NCBI GenBank assembly: GCA_947456305.1 | Contig: CANGPN010000024.1 | Location: forward strand, 1-32,104 | Direction: 5' to 3' | DNA length: 32,104 nucleotides | DNA from: Comamonadaceae bacterium | Lineage (GTDB): Bacteria > Pseudomonadota > Gammaproteobacteria > Burkholderiales > Burkholderiaceae_C | Shown: positions 8,488 through 19,384 of the stretch, in pieces | Layout: each line of letters starts with the position of its first letter | How positions within the stretch are numbered: the first letter of the stretch is position 1 | The notes under the pieces: model-generated | The model's database searches: none | Seen by the model: only the letters and a program-made list of their open reading frames with translations | What the model was told of the DNA's origin: nothing | Program-made: the position numbers and the translations under genes

Positions 8488-11400
8488 GCCAAGTGTCCAG
8501 TCATAGATGTGGGATTGTGCCTGTCGGAAGAGGACACACGCCGCCCCAGCACCAGCGCACGCAAGCGCTCCAGGCCGACAAACACAATCGGCGTGGTGTA
8601 GAGCGTCAGCAACTGGCTCAGCAACAAACCGCCCAACACCGACAAGCCCAAAGGCTGGCGCATTTCAGCGCCTACACCGTAGGCCAGTGCCAAAGGAATC
8701 GCGCCCAGCATGGCGGCCGCGGTGGTCATCAAAATCGGGCGCAAGCGCAGTTGGGCAGACAAGTAAATCGATTGCCCGGCACTGCGCCCGTTGCGCTGGG
8801 TTTGCAAAGCAAAGTCAATCATCAATATCGCGTTCTTTTTGACTATGCCTATCAACAACAAAATGCCGATCATGGCGATCACGCTGAACTCGGTGTCAAA
8901 CAACATCAGCGTCAGCAAAGCGCCCACACCAGCCGACGGAAGGCTGGACAAAATCGTCAGCGGATGAAGCAAGCTTTCATACAACACACCCAACACCAGA
9001 TACAGCGTGACCAAAGCAGCAAACAACAACATCGGCTGGGATTTCAATGATTTTTCAAAAGCATTCGCCGTGCCAGCAAAACCGCCGCGTACCGACACGG
9101 GCAAATGCAATTGATTGACAGTGTCATTGATGGCTTCGGTGGCTTGCGACAAACTCACACCGGGCGCCAGACTGAAGCTGAAGGTGTCAGACGGCACACC
9201 TGCATCGTGCGAAACCGACAACGAAGTGCCACTCATCACCACTTGCGCAAACGCACGCAATGGCACGGCTTGTCCCTTGTCGTTGATGAATTGCAAACTG
9301 TCCAGAGATGAGGGGTTTTGCAAATGGTCGGCGGCGAGTTCCAGCACCACGCGGTATTGGTTCAACGGGTTGTAAATCGTGCTGACCTGTCGTTGCGAAT
9401 AAGCATTGGACAAGGTGTTGTCTATGCTGCGCATGCTTAAACCCAGCCTGGCTGCCGCATCACGGTCTATCACTAGCGAGGTTTGCAGTCCGCGGTCTTC
9501 GTAATCGTTGTTGATGTCTTCGAGTTCTTTCAGCTTGGCCATGGCGCGTCTTAGCTTGGGCTCCCATTGGCGCAACTCGGACAATTCGTCAGCTTTGATG
9601 CTGTACTCGAACTGCGAATCGCTGCTGCGCGCACCTATGCGCAAGTCCTGCACCGGCGTCATGAACAATCGCGCGCCGGGTTCTTTGGACAATTTGGCGC
9701 GCAAGCGTTTCACCACTTCGTCTGCGCTGGCATCGCGCTCGTTGCGCGGCTTCAAGGTCATGAACATTTGCGCCGCGTTGCGCTGGCTATTGCCGGTAAA
9801 GCCTGTGACGTTCAACACCGCCGGGTCGGCTTGCACAATGGCCAGCATGCTGTGCAAACGCTGTTGCATAGCTAAGAAAGAAGAGCTTTGATCAGCGCGT
9901 ATGTAGCCGTTGATGCGCCCGGTGTCTTGCTGCGGGAAAAACCCTTTGGGTATGGCGCGGTACAAACTGATGTTCAACCCTATGGTGGCGATCAACACCA
10001 GCCACATCAGCCATTGGTGGCGCAAGGCCCAGGCCAGGCTGCGCCGGTAGCCTCTGGCCAAACGCGAGGGGCTGCGTTTTTTCTCGGGGGGCGCAGGCTG
10101 AGCAGGCAACAGCAATGCACACATCATGGGCGTGGTGGTCAAGGACACCAGCAGCGAAATCAAAATCGCCGAGGTCATGACCACGGCGAATTCGTGGAAC
10201 AAACGCCCGAGCACGCCGCCCATGAAAAGAATGGGAATGAACACCGCCACCAGAGACACGCTGATGGCGACTACGGTAAAGCCTATGTCGCGTGTGCCTT
10301 GCAACACTGCCTGTCGCAATGGCATACCGCGCTCGCGCAAGCGGCTGATGTGCTCGAGCACCACAATGGCGTCGTCCACCACAAAACCGGTGGCAATCGT
10401 CAAGGCCATCAGGCTGAGATTGTTCAAACTGAACTTCATCAAATACATGACTGCGCAAGTACCTGCCAGCGACAAAGGAACTGCCACCGCCGGTATCAAC
10501 GCCGTGCGCCAGCGTTTCAAAAACAAAGCCACCACCAAAATGACCAAGCCCATGGAAATAGCCAGTGATTTTTGAATTTCGACCAACGAGGCGCGGATCG
10601 TCGGCGTGCGGTCTGACACCACTTCCATGGCCATGCCATCGGGCACATCTTTTTGCAATGAGGGCAGTAAACGCCGCACCGCATTCACGGCTTCAATCAC
10701 ATTCGCGCCCGGTTGCTGATAAAGCACCAGCAACACCGCCGGTTTGCCTTGCGAGATGCCGTCGGTGCGCACATCCTGCATGGCCTCGGTGACTTTGGCC
10801 ACATCTTGCACACGCACCGCGCGGTTATTCTGGTATCGAATCACCATGCCTGCATATTCTTCAGGTGTGCGCGCCTGGTCATTGGCCTCAATCTGCCAAG
10901 ACTGATGCTCGTCTTCCACCAAACCTTTGGGCCGGTGCGCGTTGCCTGCCACCAAGGTCTGGCGCACGTCTTCCAGCGAAATGCCATAAGACGACATGCG
11001 CTCGGGTTGCACTGCCACGCGCACCGCAGGCAGCGCACCGCCGCCTATGCTGACCTGACCGACGCCATCGACTTGTGACAAACGCTGCACCAACACGGTG
11101 GACGCCAGATCCACCATGTCGGCGCGCGAGTGACTTTGCGAGGTCAGCGCGATGATGAGCATCGGGCTTTCCGCCGGATTGACTTTGCGGTAGGTGGGTC
11201 TCCCGGGCATGCCGGTGGGCAACAGGGTTTGCGCCAAATTGATAGCGGCTTGCACATCACGTGCCGCGCCGTTGATGTCTCGCTCCAAATCAAATTGCAA
11301 GTTGATGCGGGTGCTGCCTTGAGATGAACTCGATGTCATCTCATTGACACCGGCAATGCTGCCCAAAGCGCGCTCAAGCGGTGTGGCCACGGTGGCGGCC

Positions 11401-11576
11401 ATGGTCTCGGGACTGGCGCCGGGCAGACTGGCTTGCACAGAAATCGCCGGGTAGTCCACTTGCGGCAATGGTGCTACCGGCAACAAGCGGTAAGACAACA
11501 CACCCGCCAGGGCCACACCCAGACTCAATAGCGTGGTGGCTACAGGCCTGGCAACAAACACCGCCGACAAATTCAT
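8484..11576 (-). CDS. mdtC: RND multidrug efflux permease, MdtC/MuxC-like subunit
   Basis: The 1030-residue protein matches Mdt[15 protein letters not shown] near residue 35, [34 protein letters not shown], and the proton-relay pair D401-D402 in [11 protein letters not shown] of TM4 with a lysine pair in GIVKKNAI of TM10. Twelve membrane segments and two large periplasmic loops are expected. In E. coli, MdtB and MdtC form a mixed trimer (two B, one C) that exports bile salts, novobiocin and similar compounds using the proton gradient. Here it is the second RND gene, overlapping the mdtB-like gene by 4 bases upstream and the outer-membrane gene by 4 bases downstream. The substrate range cannot be read from the sequence. 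Confidence 0.95.
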   Translation of the reverse strand: MNLSAVFVARPVATTLLSLGVALAGVLSYRLLPVAPLPQVDYPAISVQASLPGASPETMAATVATPLERALGSIAGVNEMTSSSSQGSTRINLQFDLERDINGAARDVQAAINLAQTLLPTGMPGRPTYRKVNPAESPMLIIALTSQSHSRADMVDLASTVLVQRLSQVDGVGQVSIGGGALPAVRVAVQPERMSSYGISLEDVRQTLVAGNAHRPKGLVEDEHQSWQIEANDQARTPEEYAGMVIRYQNNRAVRVQDVAKVTEAMQDVRTDGISQGKPAVLLVLYQQPGANVIEAVNAVRRLLPSLQKDVPDGMAMEVVSDRTPTIRASLVEIQKSLAISMGLVILVVALFLKRWRTALIPAVAVPLSLAGTCAVMYLMKFSLNNLSLMALTIATGFVVDDAIVVLEHISRLRERGMPLRQAVLQGTRDIGFTVVAISVSLVAVFIPILFMGGVLGRLFHEFAVVMTSAILISLLVSLTTTPMMCALLLPAQPAPPEKKRSPSRLARGYRRSLAWALRHQWLMWLVLIATIGLNISLYRAIPKGFFPQQDTGRINGYIRADQSSSFLAMQQRLHSMLAIVQADPAVLNVTGFTGNSQRNAAQMFMTLKPRNERDASADEVVKRLRAKLSKEPGARLFMTPVQDLRIGARSSDSQFEYSIKADELSELRQWEPKLRRAMAKLKELEDINNDYEDRGLQTSLVIDRDAAARLGLSMRSIDNTLSNAYSQRQVSTIYNPLNQYRVVLELAADHLQNPSSLDSLQFINDKGQAVPLRAFAQVVMSGTSLSVSHDAGVPSDTFSFSLAPGVSLSQATEAINDTVNQLHLPVSVRGGFAGTANAFEKSLKSQPMLLFAALVTLYLVLGVLYESLLHPLTILSSLPSAGVGALLTLMLFDTEFSVIAMIGILLLIGIVKKNAILMIDFALQTQRNGRSAGQSIYLSAQLRLRPILMTTAAAMLGAIPLALAYGVGAEMRQPLGLSVLGGLLLSQLLTLYTTPIVFVGLERLRALVLGRRVSSSDRHNPTSMTGHLA

Positions 11577-14500
11577 GGCTTGCCAACCGAAGAACGCTTT
11601 GCGGACCAGCGTTCAAACATCAAATAAATCACCGGCGTGGTGAACAAGGTCAGCCATTGGCTGACGATCAAGCCGCCGACCAAAGTCACGCCCAATGGGT
11701 GTCGCAATTCGCTGCCTACGCCCGTGCCCAGCATCAACGGCAAGGCACCAAGCAAGGCGCACAAAGTGGTCATCAGTATCGGCCTGAAACGCAACAAACA
11801 GGCTTGCTCAATCGCTTGGCGCGGTGCCAAGCCTTGACGACGCTCCGCATCAAGCGCAAAGTCAATCATCATGATGGCGTTTTTCTTGACAATGCCGATC
11901 AACAAAATGATGCCTATGACGGCGATCAAACTGATGTCTAGGCGCGCCAGCCACAGCGCCAGCAGCGCTCCCAAGGCCGCCGACGGCAGCGTGGACAAAA
12001 TCGTCACCGGATGGATATAGCTTTCATACAGCACGCCGAGCACGATATACATGGTGACCACTGCCGCCAGCACCAGCCACAGGCTGTGGCTCAATGAAGC
12101 TTGAAACGCCAGCGCAGCGCCTTCAAACCGCGACTCTATGCTGTTGGGCACTTGGTCTTGCTCGCGCATTTGCTGCCAGGTCTGGTCAATCGCTGCCACG
12201 GCCTCGCCGAGTGAGGCTTTTTCTGAAGGCTGGAAGGACAAAGTCACTGCCGGAAACTGGTTGACATGCACTTGGCTTAACAGTGCCGGCCGCTCTTCTA
12301 CTGTCGCTACGCTGCTGAGCGGCACTTGTGCGCCGCTGACAGTCGGTACGGTCAAGCGGGCCAAGGCCAGCGGACCCAGACGTTCTTTGGCATTGACTTC
12401 AAGCACCACGCGGTACTGGTTGCTTTGCGTGAAGATGGTCGACACCAAACGTTGACCAAAGGCGTTGTAGAGCGCGTTGTCTATGGCGGTGACGCTCACG
12501 CCCAAACGGCTGGCGGCGTCACGGTCAATCCGTACATAGGCCTGCAAACCCTGGTCTTGGAAATCACTGGCGACTTCCGCTAAGGCTGGGTGTTGCCGCA
12601 GTTGCGCCAGAAGACGTTGCGACCATAGACCCAGCGCCTCGTTGTCCGGACCGCTGAGCAAAAAACGGTACTGGGTGCGCGCCACCCGGTCTTCCAACGT
12701 CAAATCCTGCAAGGGCTGCAAATACATACGCATGCCGCTGATGCCGTCGGCTGATTGCGATAAGCGTTGCAGTATGTCGGCCAGCGGCGCATCGCGCTGC
12801 GACTTCGGAACCAGATTCACCGTCATGCGACCGGTGTTCAAACTGGTGTTCGGGCCGTCCACTCCGATGAAAGAACTCAAACTTTGCACCGCCGGGTCTT
12901 TCAACAACACCGCCGCTAAGGCTTGTTGGCGCTCTGACATGGCGGCAAACGAGGTTGACTGTGTAGCCTCGGTGATGACTTGCACCGCGCCCGTGTCTTG
13001 CACCGGGAAAAAGCCTTTGGGCATCCACACATACAAAGCTACCGTCACCGCCACCGTCAAACCAAACACAGCCAAGGTTTGCAATGGCCGATCCAACACA
13101 CGCTGCAAGCCTGCAGCGTAACGATCTACACACCACTGCAACCAAGGTGGCGTGTGCAAACTTTGCGCGTTGGCGGCGTTCACCGGGCGCAACACATAGG
13201 CGCACATCATCGGCGTGAGCGTGAGCGACACCACGGCTGAAATGAGAATCGCCACCGCCAAAGTGATGGCGAATTCATGGAACAAGCGGCCCACCACATC
13301 GCCCATGAACAGCAGTGGTATCAACACCGCCACCAATGAAAACGTCAGCGAAATGATGGTGAAACCGATTTGCCGTGCGCCTTCTAAAGCCGCTTGCAAA
13401 GGCCGCATGGGTTTGTGCGGGTCTTGCAAATAGCGGGCGATGTTTTCAATCATCACAATCGCATCGTCCACCACAAAACCGGTGGCCACCGTCAAGGCCA
13501 TCAGCGTCAGGTTGTTGATGGAAAAACCCACCAAATACATCACACCGAAGGTGCCTACCAAGGACAAGGGCACGACCACTGCAGGAATCAAGGTCGCCGC
13601 CGCGCTGCGCAAAAACAAAAAAATCACCATCACCACCAAAGCGATGGACAGCAGCAATTCAAACTGCACATCGCGCACCGAAGCGCGTATGGTGACGGTG
13701 CGGTCGGTCAACACCTGCACATTCACACCAGGTGGCATGGCATCGCGCAGCAAAGGCAATTGTTGTTGTATGCGCTCTACCGTCTCGATGACATTTGCAC
13801 CGGGCTGGCGTTGTATGTTGACGATGATGGCGGGTTTGTCGTTGGCCCAGGCAGCCAGCCGGTTGTTTTCCGGCGCTTGCACAATGTCGGCCACATCACC
13901 TAGCCGCAGCGGATTGCCCCGGACATAAGCCAACACCATGCGCTCGTAGTCTTTGGGCGAGCGCAGTTGGTCATTGGCATCCAAACTGGATGCGCGCGCC
14001 GCACCATCGAAATTGCCTTTGGCCATGTTCACGTTGGACAAGTTGATGGCGTTGCGCACATCTTCCAGCGACAAGCCTGCTGCGGCCAAGGCCTGTGAAT
14101 TCACTTGCACTCGCACAGCAGGACGTTGTCCGCCCGCGATGCTGACCAAACCCACGCCGCTGACTTGCGACAAGCGCATGGCCAAACGGTTTTCCACCAA
14201 GTCATGAATCAAAGTCATCGGCATGTCGTCGGCACTGACCGCCAAGGTCATGATGGGGGCATCCGCCGGGTTGACCTTGCTGTAGCCCGGCGGCATGGGT
14301 AAGTCGGTCGGCAAAAAAGTGGCGCTGGCGTTGATGGCGGCCTGCACCTGTTGCTCGGCCACATCCAATGGCAGCTTCAAAGAAAAACGCAGTGTGATGA
14401 CCGATGCACCGCCTGAACTGACCGAGGTCATCAATGCCAGACCCGGCATTTGGCCGAACTGGCGCTCCAGCGGCGCGGTCACCGATGCGGTCATCACATC

Positions 14501-14668
14501 CGGGCTGGCACCGGGATACAAAGTGCTGACTTGTATGGTCGGGTAATCGACTTGCGGCAACGAAGCCACGGGCAATAAGCGGTAAGCCAGTGCCCCCGTC
14601 AGCAACAACGCCAGCATCAACAGCGAGGTGGCAACCGGTCGCAGTATGAACAACCGCGACAGGTTCAT
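11573..14668 (-). CDS. mdtB: RND multidrug efflux permease, MdtB/MuxB-like subunit
   Basis: The 1031-residue protein is the partner RND subunit. Diagnostic MdtB-type blocks are [55 protein letters not shown] [10 protein letters not shown], and FVGVD-like [12 protein letters not shown]. The TM4 proton-relay aspartates D401-D402 and the TM10 [15 protein letters not shown] segment are intact. It differs clearly from the adjacent MdtC-like subunit, so the two are not a recent duplication but the ancient B/C pair. The gene follows the adaptor with a 4-base overlap and precedes mdtC with another, favouring translational coupling and fixed stoichiometry. Confidence 0.95.
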   Translation of the reverse strand: MNLSRLFILRPVATSLLMLALLLTGALAYRLLPVASLPQVDYPTIQVSTLYPGASPDVMTASVTAPLERQFGQMPGLALMTSVSSGGASVITLRFSLKLPLDVAEQQVQAAINASATFLPTDLPMPPGYSKVNPADAPIMTLAVSADDMPMTLIHDLVENRLAMRLSQVSGVGLVSIAGGQRPAVRVQVNSQALAAAGLSLEDVRNAINLSNVNMAKGNFDGAARASSLDANDQLRSPKDYERMVLAYVRGNPLRLGDVADIVQAPENNRLAAWANDKPAIIVNIQRQPGANVIETVERIQQQLPLLRDAMPPGVNVQVLTDRTVTIRASVRDVQFELLLSIALVVMVIFLFLRSAAATLIPAVVVPLSLVGTFGVMYLVGFSINNLTLMALTVATGFVVDDAIVMIENIARYLQDPHKPMRPLQAALEGARQIGFTIISLTFSLVAVLIPLLFMGDVVGRLFHEFAITLAVAILISAVVSLTLTPMMCAYVLRPVNAANAQSLHTPPWLQWCVDRYAAGLQRVLDRPLQTLAVFGLTVAVTVALYVWMPKGFFPVQDTGAVQVITEATQSTSFAAMSERQQALAAVLLKDPAVQSLSSFIGVDGPNTSLNTGRMTVNLVPKSQRDAPLADILQRLSQSADGISGMRMYLQPLQDLTLEDRVARTQYRFLLSGPDNEALGLWSQRLLAQLRQHPALAEVASDFQDQGLQAYVRIDRDAASRLGVSVTAIDNALYNAFGQRLVSTIFTQSNQYRVVLEVNAKERLGPLALARLTVPTVSGAQVPLSSVATVEERPALLSQVHVNQFPAVTLSFQPSEKASLGEAVAAIDQTWQQMREQDQVPNSIESRFEGAALAFQASLSHSLWLVLAAVVTMYIVLGVLYESYIHPVTILSTLPSAALGALLALWLARLDISLIAVIGIILLIGIVKKNAIMMIDFALDAERRQGLAPRQAIEQACLLRFRPILMTTLCALLGALPLMLGTGVGSELRHPLGVTLVGGLIVSQWLTLFTTPVIYLMFERWSAKRSSVGKP

Positions 14669-15936
14669 GGCTTGGCGGCTTTCACCACCTCGACCTTGCT
14701 GCCGGAGCGCAAACGGTCTGCCCCGTCTGTGACCACGTTATCGCCTTCTTTCAAGCCGTCGGCTTTGACGGCTTGGGCATCGTCTTGCACTGAGAGCAAT
14801 TGCACCGGTACCGATTTGACCGTGCCGTCGTCTTGCACCACCAACACGAAGTTGCCTTGTGCGCCTCGCTGCACCGAAGCCGTGGGCACGACCAAGGTGT
14901 TTTTCAAGGTGTCGAGTTGCAACTCGATTTGCGCGAACTGGTTGGGGAACAACTGGCCGTCACGGTTGTCCAAGGCGGCTTTGAGTTTCAAGGTGCCGGT
15001 GGCCAGGTCGATGGCGTTGTCAGTGGTGCTGACGCGACCACTGGCGAGTTTTTGTTTGTGTTCACGGTCCCAGGCCTGCACCGTCAAGGCCTGGCCCGAT
15101 TTGAGTTTGCGCATGATCAATGGCACATGCATTTCCGGCACCGCAAACACCACCGCCATCGGCTGTGTTTGCGTGATCGTCACCAAGCCATTGGCGTCGC
15201 CTGCGCGCACCAGACTGCCTAACTCGGCCTGCTTCAAGCCCAAGCGACCGGTGATGGGTGCGGTCACCCGCGTATAGGACAACTGCAAACGCGCTGATTC
15301 GACCTGCGCTTGATCGGCTTGCACCGTGCCTTGCAACTGCGACACCAAAGCGGCTTGTGTTTCTACTTGCTGACGAGCGATGGCATCTTTTTTCAACAAG
15401 TCCTGGTAACGCTGTAAATCCAGTTGTGCGTTCAACAGTTGCGCGTTATCTCGCGCGAGTTGCCCCAGAGCTTGATTGAGTTGGGACTCGAAAGCGCGCG
15501 CATCAATCTCGGCTAGCAATTGACCTGCTTGAACCTGCTGGCCTTCAGTGAAGCGCAAAGTTTTCAGCACACCGTCCACTTGTGAACGCACCACGGCGGT
15601 GTTCATGGCTGTCATCGTGCCCAGCGCCTGCACCGTGATTTGCATGTCTGTTCGTTTGACTTGCGCAGTACTTACCGGTGTGGGCTTGCCGCCGCCGTCG
15701 CCCATGTCTTTGTTACCGGGCCGTCCGCCGCTGTATTTGGATTTATCGCCGGATTTGCCGGCGGCCTTGTCTGCAGATTTATCCCCTGGTTTGTCTACTG
15801 CGTTGTGCGCCCCCATGACATACTGTTGCCACAGCGATTGGATATCTGCCGAACGCCAAAAGCCGATGCCTGCCAGCGCCACCAAAACTGCAAGGTACCC
15901 AAGGTGTTTAAAACGCAACTGTTGAAATAAAGACAT
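14665..15936 (-). CDS. mdtA: RND efflux periplasmic adaptor, MdtA-like
   Basis: The 423-residue protein is a membrane-fusion (HlyD/AcrA-type) adaptor linking the inner-membrane RND trimer to the outer-membrane channel. A single N-terminal membrane anchor spans roughly residues 13-29 and no lipobox is seen. A low-complexity Asp/Lys/Gly-rich linker with GDKS repeats (about 48-85) follows, then the barrel-sandwich half [17 protein letters not shown], an alpha-helical hairpin (about 150-215), and the second half [20 protein letters not shown], as in MdtA. It is the first gene of the four-gene efflux set. The 46-base gap upstream contains a perfect palindrome close to the ATG. No BaeSR-like two-component genes are nearby. 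Confidence 0.93.
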   Translation of the reverse strand: MSLFQQLRFKHLGYLAVLVALAGIGFWRSADIQSLWQQYVMGAHNAVDKPGDKSADKAAGKSGDKSKYSGGRPGNKDMGDGGGKPTPVSTAQVKRTDMQITVQALGTMTAMNTAVVRSQVDGVLKTLRFTEGQQVQAGQLLAEIDARAFESQLNQALGQLARDNAQLLNAQLDLQRYQDLLKKDAIARQQVETQAALVSQLQGTVQADQAQVESARLQLSYTRVTAPITGRLGLKQAELGSLVRAGDANGLVTITQTQPMAVVFAVPEMHVPLIMRKLKSGQALTVQAWDREHKQKLASGRVSTTDNAIDLATGTLKLKAALDNRDGQLFPNQFAQIELQLDTLKNTLVVPTASVQRGAQGNFVLVVQDDGTVKSVPVQLLSVQDDAQAVKADGLKEGDNVVTDGADRLRSGSKVEVVKAAKP

Positions 15937-15943
15937 AAATCAG

Positions 15944-15953
15944 CACGGCCGTG
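15944..15953. promoter_or_regulatory. Perfect palindrome just upstream of mdtA
   Basis: CACGGCCGTG is a perfect 10-base palindrome lying 7 bases before the mdtA ATG, where a Shine-Dalgarno sequence would be expected; none is obvious. It could be an operator or a small hairpin limiting ribosome access. It may also be chance in GC-rich DNA. Confidence 0.3.
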
Positions 15954-15982
15954 AAAGGGGTTGGATCAGCATATTAACGCTG

Positions 15983-16177
15983 TCAGAGCACCCGGGCGAT
16001 CAGCGCGCACACCATACTCAAAATGAGGGTGGTGGTAATGGGAATAAAAAAGGGTTTACCGAAAATTTTGAAGCGGAAATCGCCCGGCAAACGCCCGAAA
16101 CCCAGCTTGCTCAGCCAAGGCGTCACACCCTGAATCAGCAACAGGACCAGAAACACCACCAATACCCAGCGAATCAT
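15983..16177 (-). CDS. DUF2905 family small membrane protein
   Basis: The 64-residue product has two hydrophobic membrane segments (about residues 2-18 and 44-62) separated by the family signature LGFGRLPGDFRFKIFGKPFFIP. This is the DUF2905 family, whose function is unknown. A longer reading frame reaches 16234, but the start at 16177 gives MIRWVLVVFLV, the usual family beginning, and leaves 8 bases after the stop of the upstream methyltransferase gene. It is probably co-transcribed with that gene and possibly with the efflux operon, which starts 46 bases further on. Confidence 0.85.
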   Translation of the reverse strand: MIRWVLVVFLVLLLIQGVTPWLSKLGFGRLPGDFRFKIFGKPFFIPITTTLILSMVCALIARVL

Positions 16178-16185
16178 GTATCTGC

Positions 16186-17295
16186 CTATAAACGGTGCGA
16201 CCGGTCGCCTTGCACAAAACCCATTGGCTCCCAAGGCTTGCCTGCCCCCAGCGCCATCACTTTAAACAGTTCACCCATTTCATGGTCCTGGATCAACATC
16301 TGCGCTTTTTGACGTTCAATCACCGAGGTATTGTCCAGCAAGGCCAACAAGCCGCTGTTGATCAAAAAATGCGCCTGGCTGGTATAGCCCAAACAGCTCA
16401 GACCGGCGGTCTGAGCGGCTAAGGCCATGGCGGTGAAATTCACATGCGCGGTGATATCTTTGCGCCCGATATCGCTTAGCGGGTCTGCATCACTGCGGTG
16501 ATCCTGGTGGCACATGAGCGTACCCATGTGTCTTTGCAAATGGTAATACTCGTGCTCAGGAAAACCATAGTCAATGAAAAACGCCACACCGCTGTGCAAG
16601 CGCTCGCCCAGACTGTGCATAAATGCTTCCGCCTGCGGGTGAGTCTCGGTCAGGTAATCATGTTGACCGTGTATCTCCCAGGGCGGGCGCAATTCAGTCA
16701 CTTGGTCTTGCCAGATGTAACTTTGTTGTGAAGCGTCCCAAGCCACGCCGCGCTCATGCCAGACGCTGTTCACTCTGTGCAGCAGTTTCACCGGCATGGC
16801 ATCCAACACTTCGTTGCCGACCACCACAGCGTTGATGGTGTCCGGCAATGCATCCAACCAACGCACTTTGTGCGCGTGTGCTGTCAGTTTTTCAGCTTGT
16901 TGTTGTCGCAAATGGGCCGACACCTCAACAATGTCGTAGCGTGTGACGCTGTCGCCCAAGCTGTCCAGCAGTTGCAAAGCCAGGCTGCCGTCGCCTGCGC
17001 CAAATTCCATCACATGCGTTAATCCACAGTGTTGCAAAGCTTCCTGCACGCTGCGGGCCAAGGCTTTACCGAAATAAGGTGACACCAGCGGGGCGGTGAC
17101 GAAATCGCTGCCGCCGGAGGGCATGCGACCTATGGGTTGGCTGCGCACGCTGTAATAACCTGCGCCCGGCGCATACAGCGCCAAAGCCATGAAGCGGTCG
17201 AATGGCAACCAGCCTGCATCAGCCCGCAAACGCGCTTGTAATAAGCGGTGCAGCTCAGTCGCTAAACTCTTTGGCTGTTCATCCATTTGTGGCAT
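16186..17295 (-). CDS. SAM-dependent methyltransferase, MidA/NDUFAF7 family
   Basis: The 369-residue product matches the DUF185 (Methyltransf_28) family. Seen are LALYAPGAGYYS at 38-49, the family block GSDFVTAPLVSPYFG at 62-76, and the SAM-binding motif MEFGAGDGSLA at 96-106, followed by DIVEVSAHLRQQQ and FFIDYGFPEHEYYH. In mitochondria NDUFAF7/MidA dimethylates an arginine of complex I subunit NDUFS2; bacterial members are uncharacterised and the same role is only an inference. A second in-frame ATG at 17286 is possible. The start lies 8 bases from the divergent folM-like gene, so the promoters of both genes must overlap the opposite coding region. Confidence 0.9.
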   Translation of the reverse strand: MPQMDEQPKSLATELHRLLQARLRADAGWLPFDRFMALALYAPGAGYYSVRSQPIGRMPSGGSDFVTAPLVSPYFGKALARSVQEALQHCGLTHVMEFGAGDGSLALQLLDSLGDSVTRYDIVEVSAHLRQQQAEKLTAHAHKVRWLDALPDTINAVVVGNEVLDAMPVKLLHRVNSVWHERGVAWDASQQSYIWQDQVTELRPPWEIHGQHDYLTETHPQAEAFMHSLGERLHSGVAFFIDYGFPEHEYYHLQRHMGTLMCHQDHRSDADPLSDIGRKDITAHVNFTAMALAAQTAGLSCLGYTSQAHFLINSGLLALLDNTSVIERQKAQMLIQDHEMGELFKVMALGAGKPWEPMGFVQGDRSHRL

Positions 17296-17303
17296 TGTCC
17301 AAC

Positions 17304-18080
17304 ATGTCTATTGCTGTTAAGCCTTCAACTGTCCCGACTGTGCTGGTCACCGGCGCTGGCAAACGCTTGGGCCGCGCGATTGCCCTGGGTTTGGCGGCAG
17401 CGGGTTGGCGGGTGGCGGTGCATTACCGCGAGTCAGCCATCGAAGCGCAAGACACCGCCAATGCATGCTCTGCGTTGTGTGCAGGGGCGCAATGCTTTGC
17501 CGCCGACTTGTCGGATGAAACACATACCAAAGCATTGGTTCATACAGTGGCCGAACACATGGGCCGTGTGGATGCGGTGGTCAACAGCGCAGCTTTGTTT
17601 GAACACGACAGCCCCGACAACTTCAGCTACGCCATGCTGCAAAAACACATGCTGACCAATACCGCTGCGGCCATCATGTTGGCGCAAAAACTCCATGGGC
17701 ATGCATGCGAACGCGATGGCACCGGCGTGGTGGTCAACATGCTCGACCAAAAGCTGTGGAATTTGAACCCAGATTTTTTCAGCTACACCATGAGCAAAGC
17801 CTCGCTGGAAACCGCCAACACCGTGTTGGCCAAAGCGCTGGCTCCGCAACTGCGCGTGGTCGGTGTGGCACCCGGCCTCACCTTGACCAGCCATATGCTC
17901 AGCGATGAGAAATTTCAAGACCTGCACAAACTCTCCCCGCTGGGGCGTTCTTCAACGGTTGAAGATGTGGTGTCCACCGTGCTTTTTGTGTTGAACAACC
18001 CGTCCATCACCGGCACCACTATTTTGGTGGACGGCGGTCAACACCTGATGCCTTTCGAGCGCGATTTTTCGCTGATGTGA
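17304..18080 (+). CDS. folM: Pteridine reductase-type SDR, FolM-like dihydromonapterin reductase
   Basis: The 258-residue product is a short-chain dehydrogenase with the pteridine-reductase form of the cofactor motif, TGAGKRLG (16-23, with R21 where classical SDRs have S/G), an NADPH-type HYRES at 40-44, NSAA at 94-97, D148 and catalytic Y161-x3-K165 in YTMSK. FolM reduces dihydromonapterin to tetrahydromonapterin and also dihydrofolate. The start at 17304 is chosen because upstream in-frame residues lie antisense to the methyltransferase and are not conserved. The next gene begins 1 base after the stop and encodes a dihydroneopterin aldolase/epimerase family protein, which strongly supports pterin chemistry. 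Confidence 0.85.
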   Translation: MSIAVKPSTVPTVLVTGAGKRLGRAIALGLAAAGWRVAVHYRESAIEAQDTANACSALCAGAQCFAADLSDETHTKALVHTVAEHMGRVDAVVNSAALFEHDSPDNFSYAMLQKHMLTNTAAAIMLAQKLHGHACERDGTGVVVNMLDQKLWNLNPDFFSYTMSKASLETANTVLAKALAPQLRVVGVAPGLTLTSHMLSDEKFQDLHKLSPLGRSSTVEDVVSTVLFVLNNPSITGTTILVDGGQHLMPFERDFSLM

Positions 18081-18081
18081 C

Positions 18082-18456
18082 ATGAACACACCGCAACACG
18101 GTCACCGCACACTCTCGCTTTCAGGTTTGCGCTTCAAAGCCAACTTAGGCATATTGCCGCATGAGCTTGACGCGCCACAACCCATACAAGTGGATGCCGA
18201 ACTCAATCTCGGTCCACAAGATTTATTGCCCAGTGACGATGACATCAGCAACGTGCTGGACTACCGCAAGTTCAGGCAAATCATCATCAACGAATGCACA
18301 GCCGAGCATGTGAATTTGCTGGAGACCTTGATAGGCAAACTCTCGCACCGCTTGATGCTGTTACCGGGCGTGATTGGCGTACGGGTGAAAATCGCCAAGT
18401 TAGAAATTTTTGATGATTGTGAAGTGGCAATCCGCATGGAGGCAGGCCAATGGTGA
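18082..18456 (+). CDS. Dihydroneopterin aldolase/epimerase family protein (FolB or FolX)
   Basis: The 124-residue product belongs to the FolB/FolX T-fold family: GILPHELD (E28), [12 protein letters not shown] at 53-64, LLETL with E81, and the catalytic-lysine strand [11 protein letters not shown] (K106). FolB makes the folate precursor 6-hydroxymethyl-dihydropterin; FolX epimerises dihydroneopterin triphosphate for tetrahydromonapterin. Two details look FolX-like: YR at 61-62 and Leu rather than the usual Pro after the lysine. Together with the folM-like gene directly upstream this suggests a monapterin branch, but FolB cannot be excluded. The 3' end overlaps ttcA by 7 bases, so the three genes form an operon. 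Confidence 0.85.
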   Translation: MNTPQHGHRTLSLSGLRFKANLGILPHELDAPQPIQVDAELNLGPQDLLPSDDDISNVLDYRKFRQIIINECTAEHVNLLETLIGKLSHRLMLLPGVIGVRVKIAKLEIFDDCEVAIRMEAGQW

Positions 18457-19328
18457 TGACAACAATAGAACGCGAAACCCAGAAACTGGAAAAACGCTTG
18501 TGCCGTCAGGTCGGCGAAGCGATTGTGCAGTTCAACATGATCGAAGAAGGCGACAAGGTCATGGTGTGTTTGTCCGGCGGCAAGGACAGCTACAGCATGC
18601 TGGACATTTTGCTCAAGATGCAAATGCGCGCGCCTATTGATTTCGAAATCATCGCGGTCAACCTGGACCAGAAGCAACCCGGTTTTCCGGCGCATGTGCT
18701 GCCCGAGTACCTGACAAAAATCGGTGTGCCGTTTCGCATCGAAAACCAGGACACGTATTCCATCGTCAAAGACAAAATCGCGCCGGGCAAAACCATGTGC
18801 AGCCTGTGCAGCCGTTTGCGCCGAGGCATTCTCTACCGCGTGGCCGATGAAATTGGCGCCACCAAAATCGCGCTCGGCCACCACCGCGACGATATTTTGC
18901 AAACCCTGTTTTTAAACATGTTTTTCGGTGGACGGCTCAAAAGCATGCCGCCGAAATTGATGAGCGACACCGGACGACACATCGTCATTCGCCCGCTGGC
19001 GTTTGTCGCTGAGCGCGATCTGGTGCGCTGGGCTGCGCACCGAGAATTCCCCATCATTCCATGCACCTTGTGCGGCAGCCAGGACGGTTTACAGCGCCAG
19101 CAAGTCGGCGACATGCTGCGTGAATGGGAGAAGAAATACCCGGGGCGTTTAGACAATATGTTCAACGCTTTGCAAAACACCGTGCCTTCGCATTTGCTGG
19201 ACGCTAAGCTGTTCGACTTCAAAGGCATGAAAGCCACCGGCTTGCCGCAGGAAGATGGCGATATGGCGTTTGACCCCGAGACTTTCAGCATGCCTACATT
19301 GCCGGGGATACAAACCATCATGGTTTGA
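18450..19328 (+). CDS. ttcA: tRNA 2-thiocytidine(32) synthetase TtcA
   Basis: The 292-residue product matches TtcA, an iron-sulfur PP-loop enzyme that uses ATP to adenylate cytidine 32 of certain tRNAs and then inserts sulfur. The PP-loop SGGKDS is at residues 42-47, the CSLC pair at 117-120 with SRLRRG, the [14 protein letters not shown] motif at about 143-156, and a second CTLC pair at 205-208; these cysteines include the cluster ligands. A second ATG at 18456 is possible. It is the third gene of the folM-fol-ttcA operon and is followed by a strong terminator. Confidence 0.96.
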   Translation: MVMTTIERETQKLEKRLCRQVGEAIVQFNMIEEGDKVMVCLSGGKDSYSMLDILLKMQMRAPIDFEIIAVNLDQKQPGFPAHVLPEYLTKIGVPFRIENQDTYSIVKDKIAPGKTMCSLCSRLRRGILYRVADEIGATKIALGHHRDDILQTLFLNMFFGGRLKSMPPKLMSDTGRHIVIRPLAFVAERDLVRWAAHREFPIIPCTLCGSQDGLQRQQVGDMLREWEKKYPGRLDNMFNALQNTVPSHLLDAKLFDFKGMKATGLPQEDGDMAFDPETFSMPTLPGIQTIMV

Positions 19329-19341
19329 AAAATACAAGCGT

Positions 19342-19370
19342 AAAAAAAGCGGCCCGCAGGCCGCTTTTTT
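19342..19370. terminator. Bidirectional intrinsic terminator between ttcA and FAH gene
   Basis: Stem GCGGCC (19349-19354) and GGCCGC (19359-19364) with the four-base loop CGCA is flanked by seven A on the left and six T on the right. This gives a U-tract on either strand, so it can end both the ttcA operon and the convergent minus-strand gene whose stop lies 15 bases away. Confidence 0.93.
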
Positions 19371-19384
19371 CATGTGCAAACATT

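Noticed and set aside
8493..14546. Many long plus-strand frames rich in His, Gln and Arg
   Set aside because: They are antisense to well-conserved RND pump genes and show no recognisable domains; they result from codon bias on the opposite strand.
8484..14668. The two RND genes as a recent tandem duplication
   Set aside because: They differ widely and each matches its own MdtB or MdtC type, so they are the ancient heteromeric pair.
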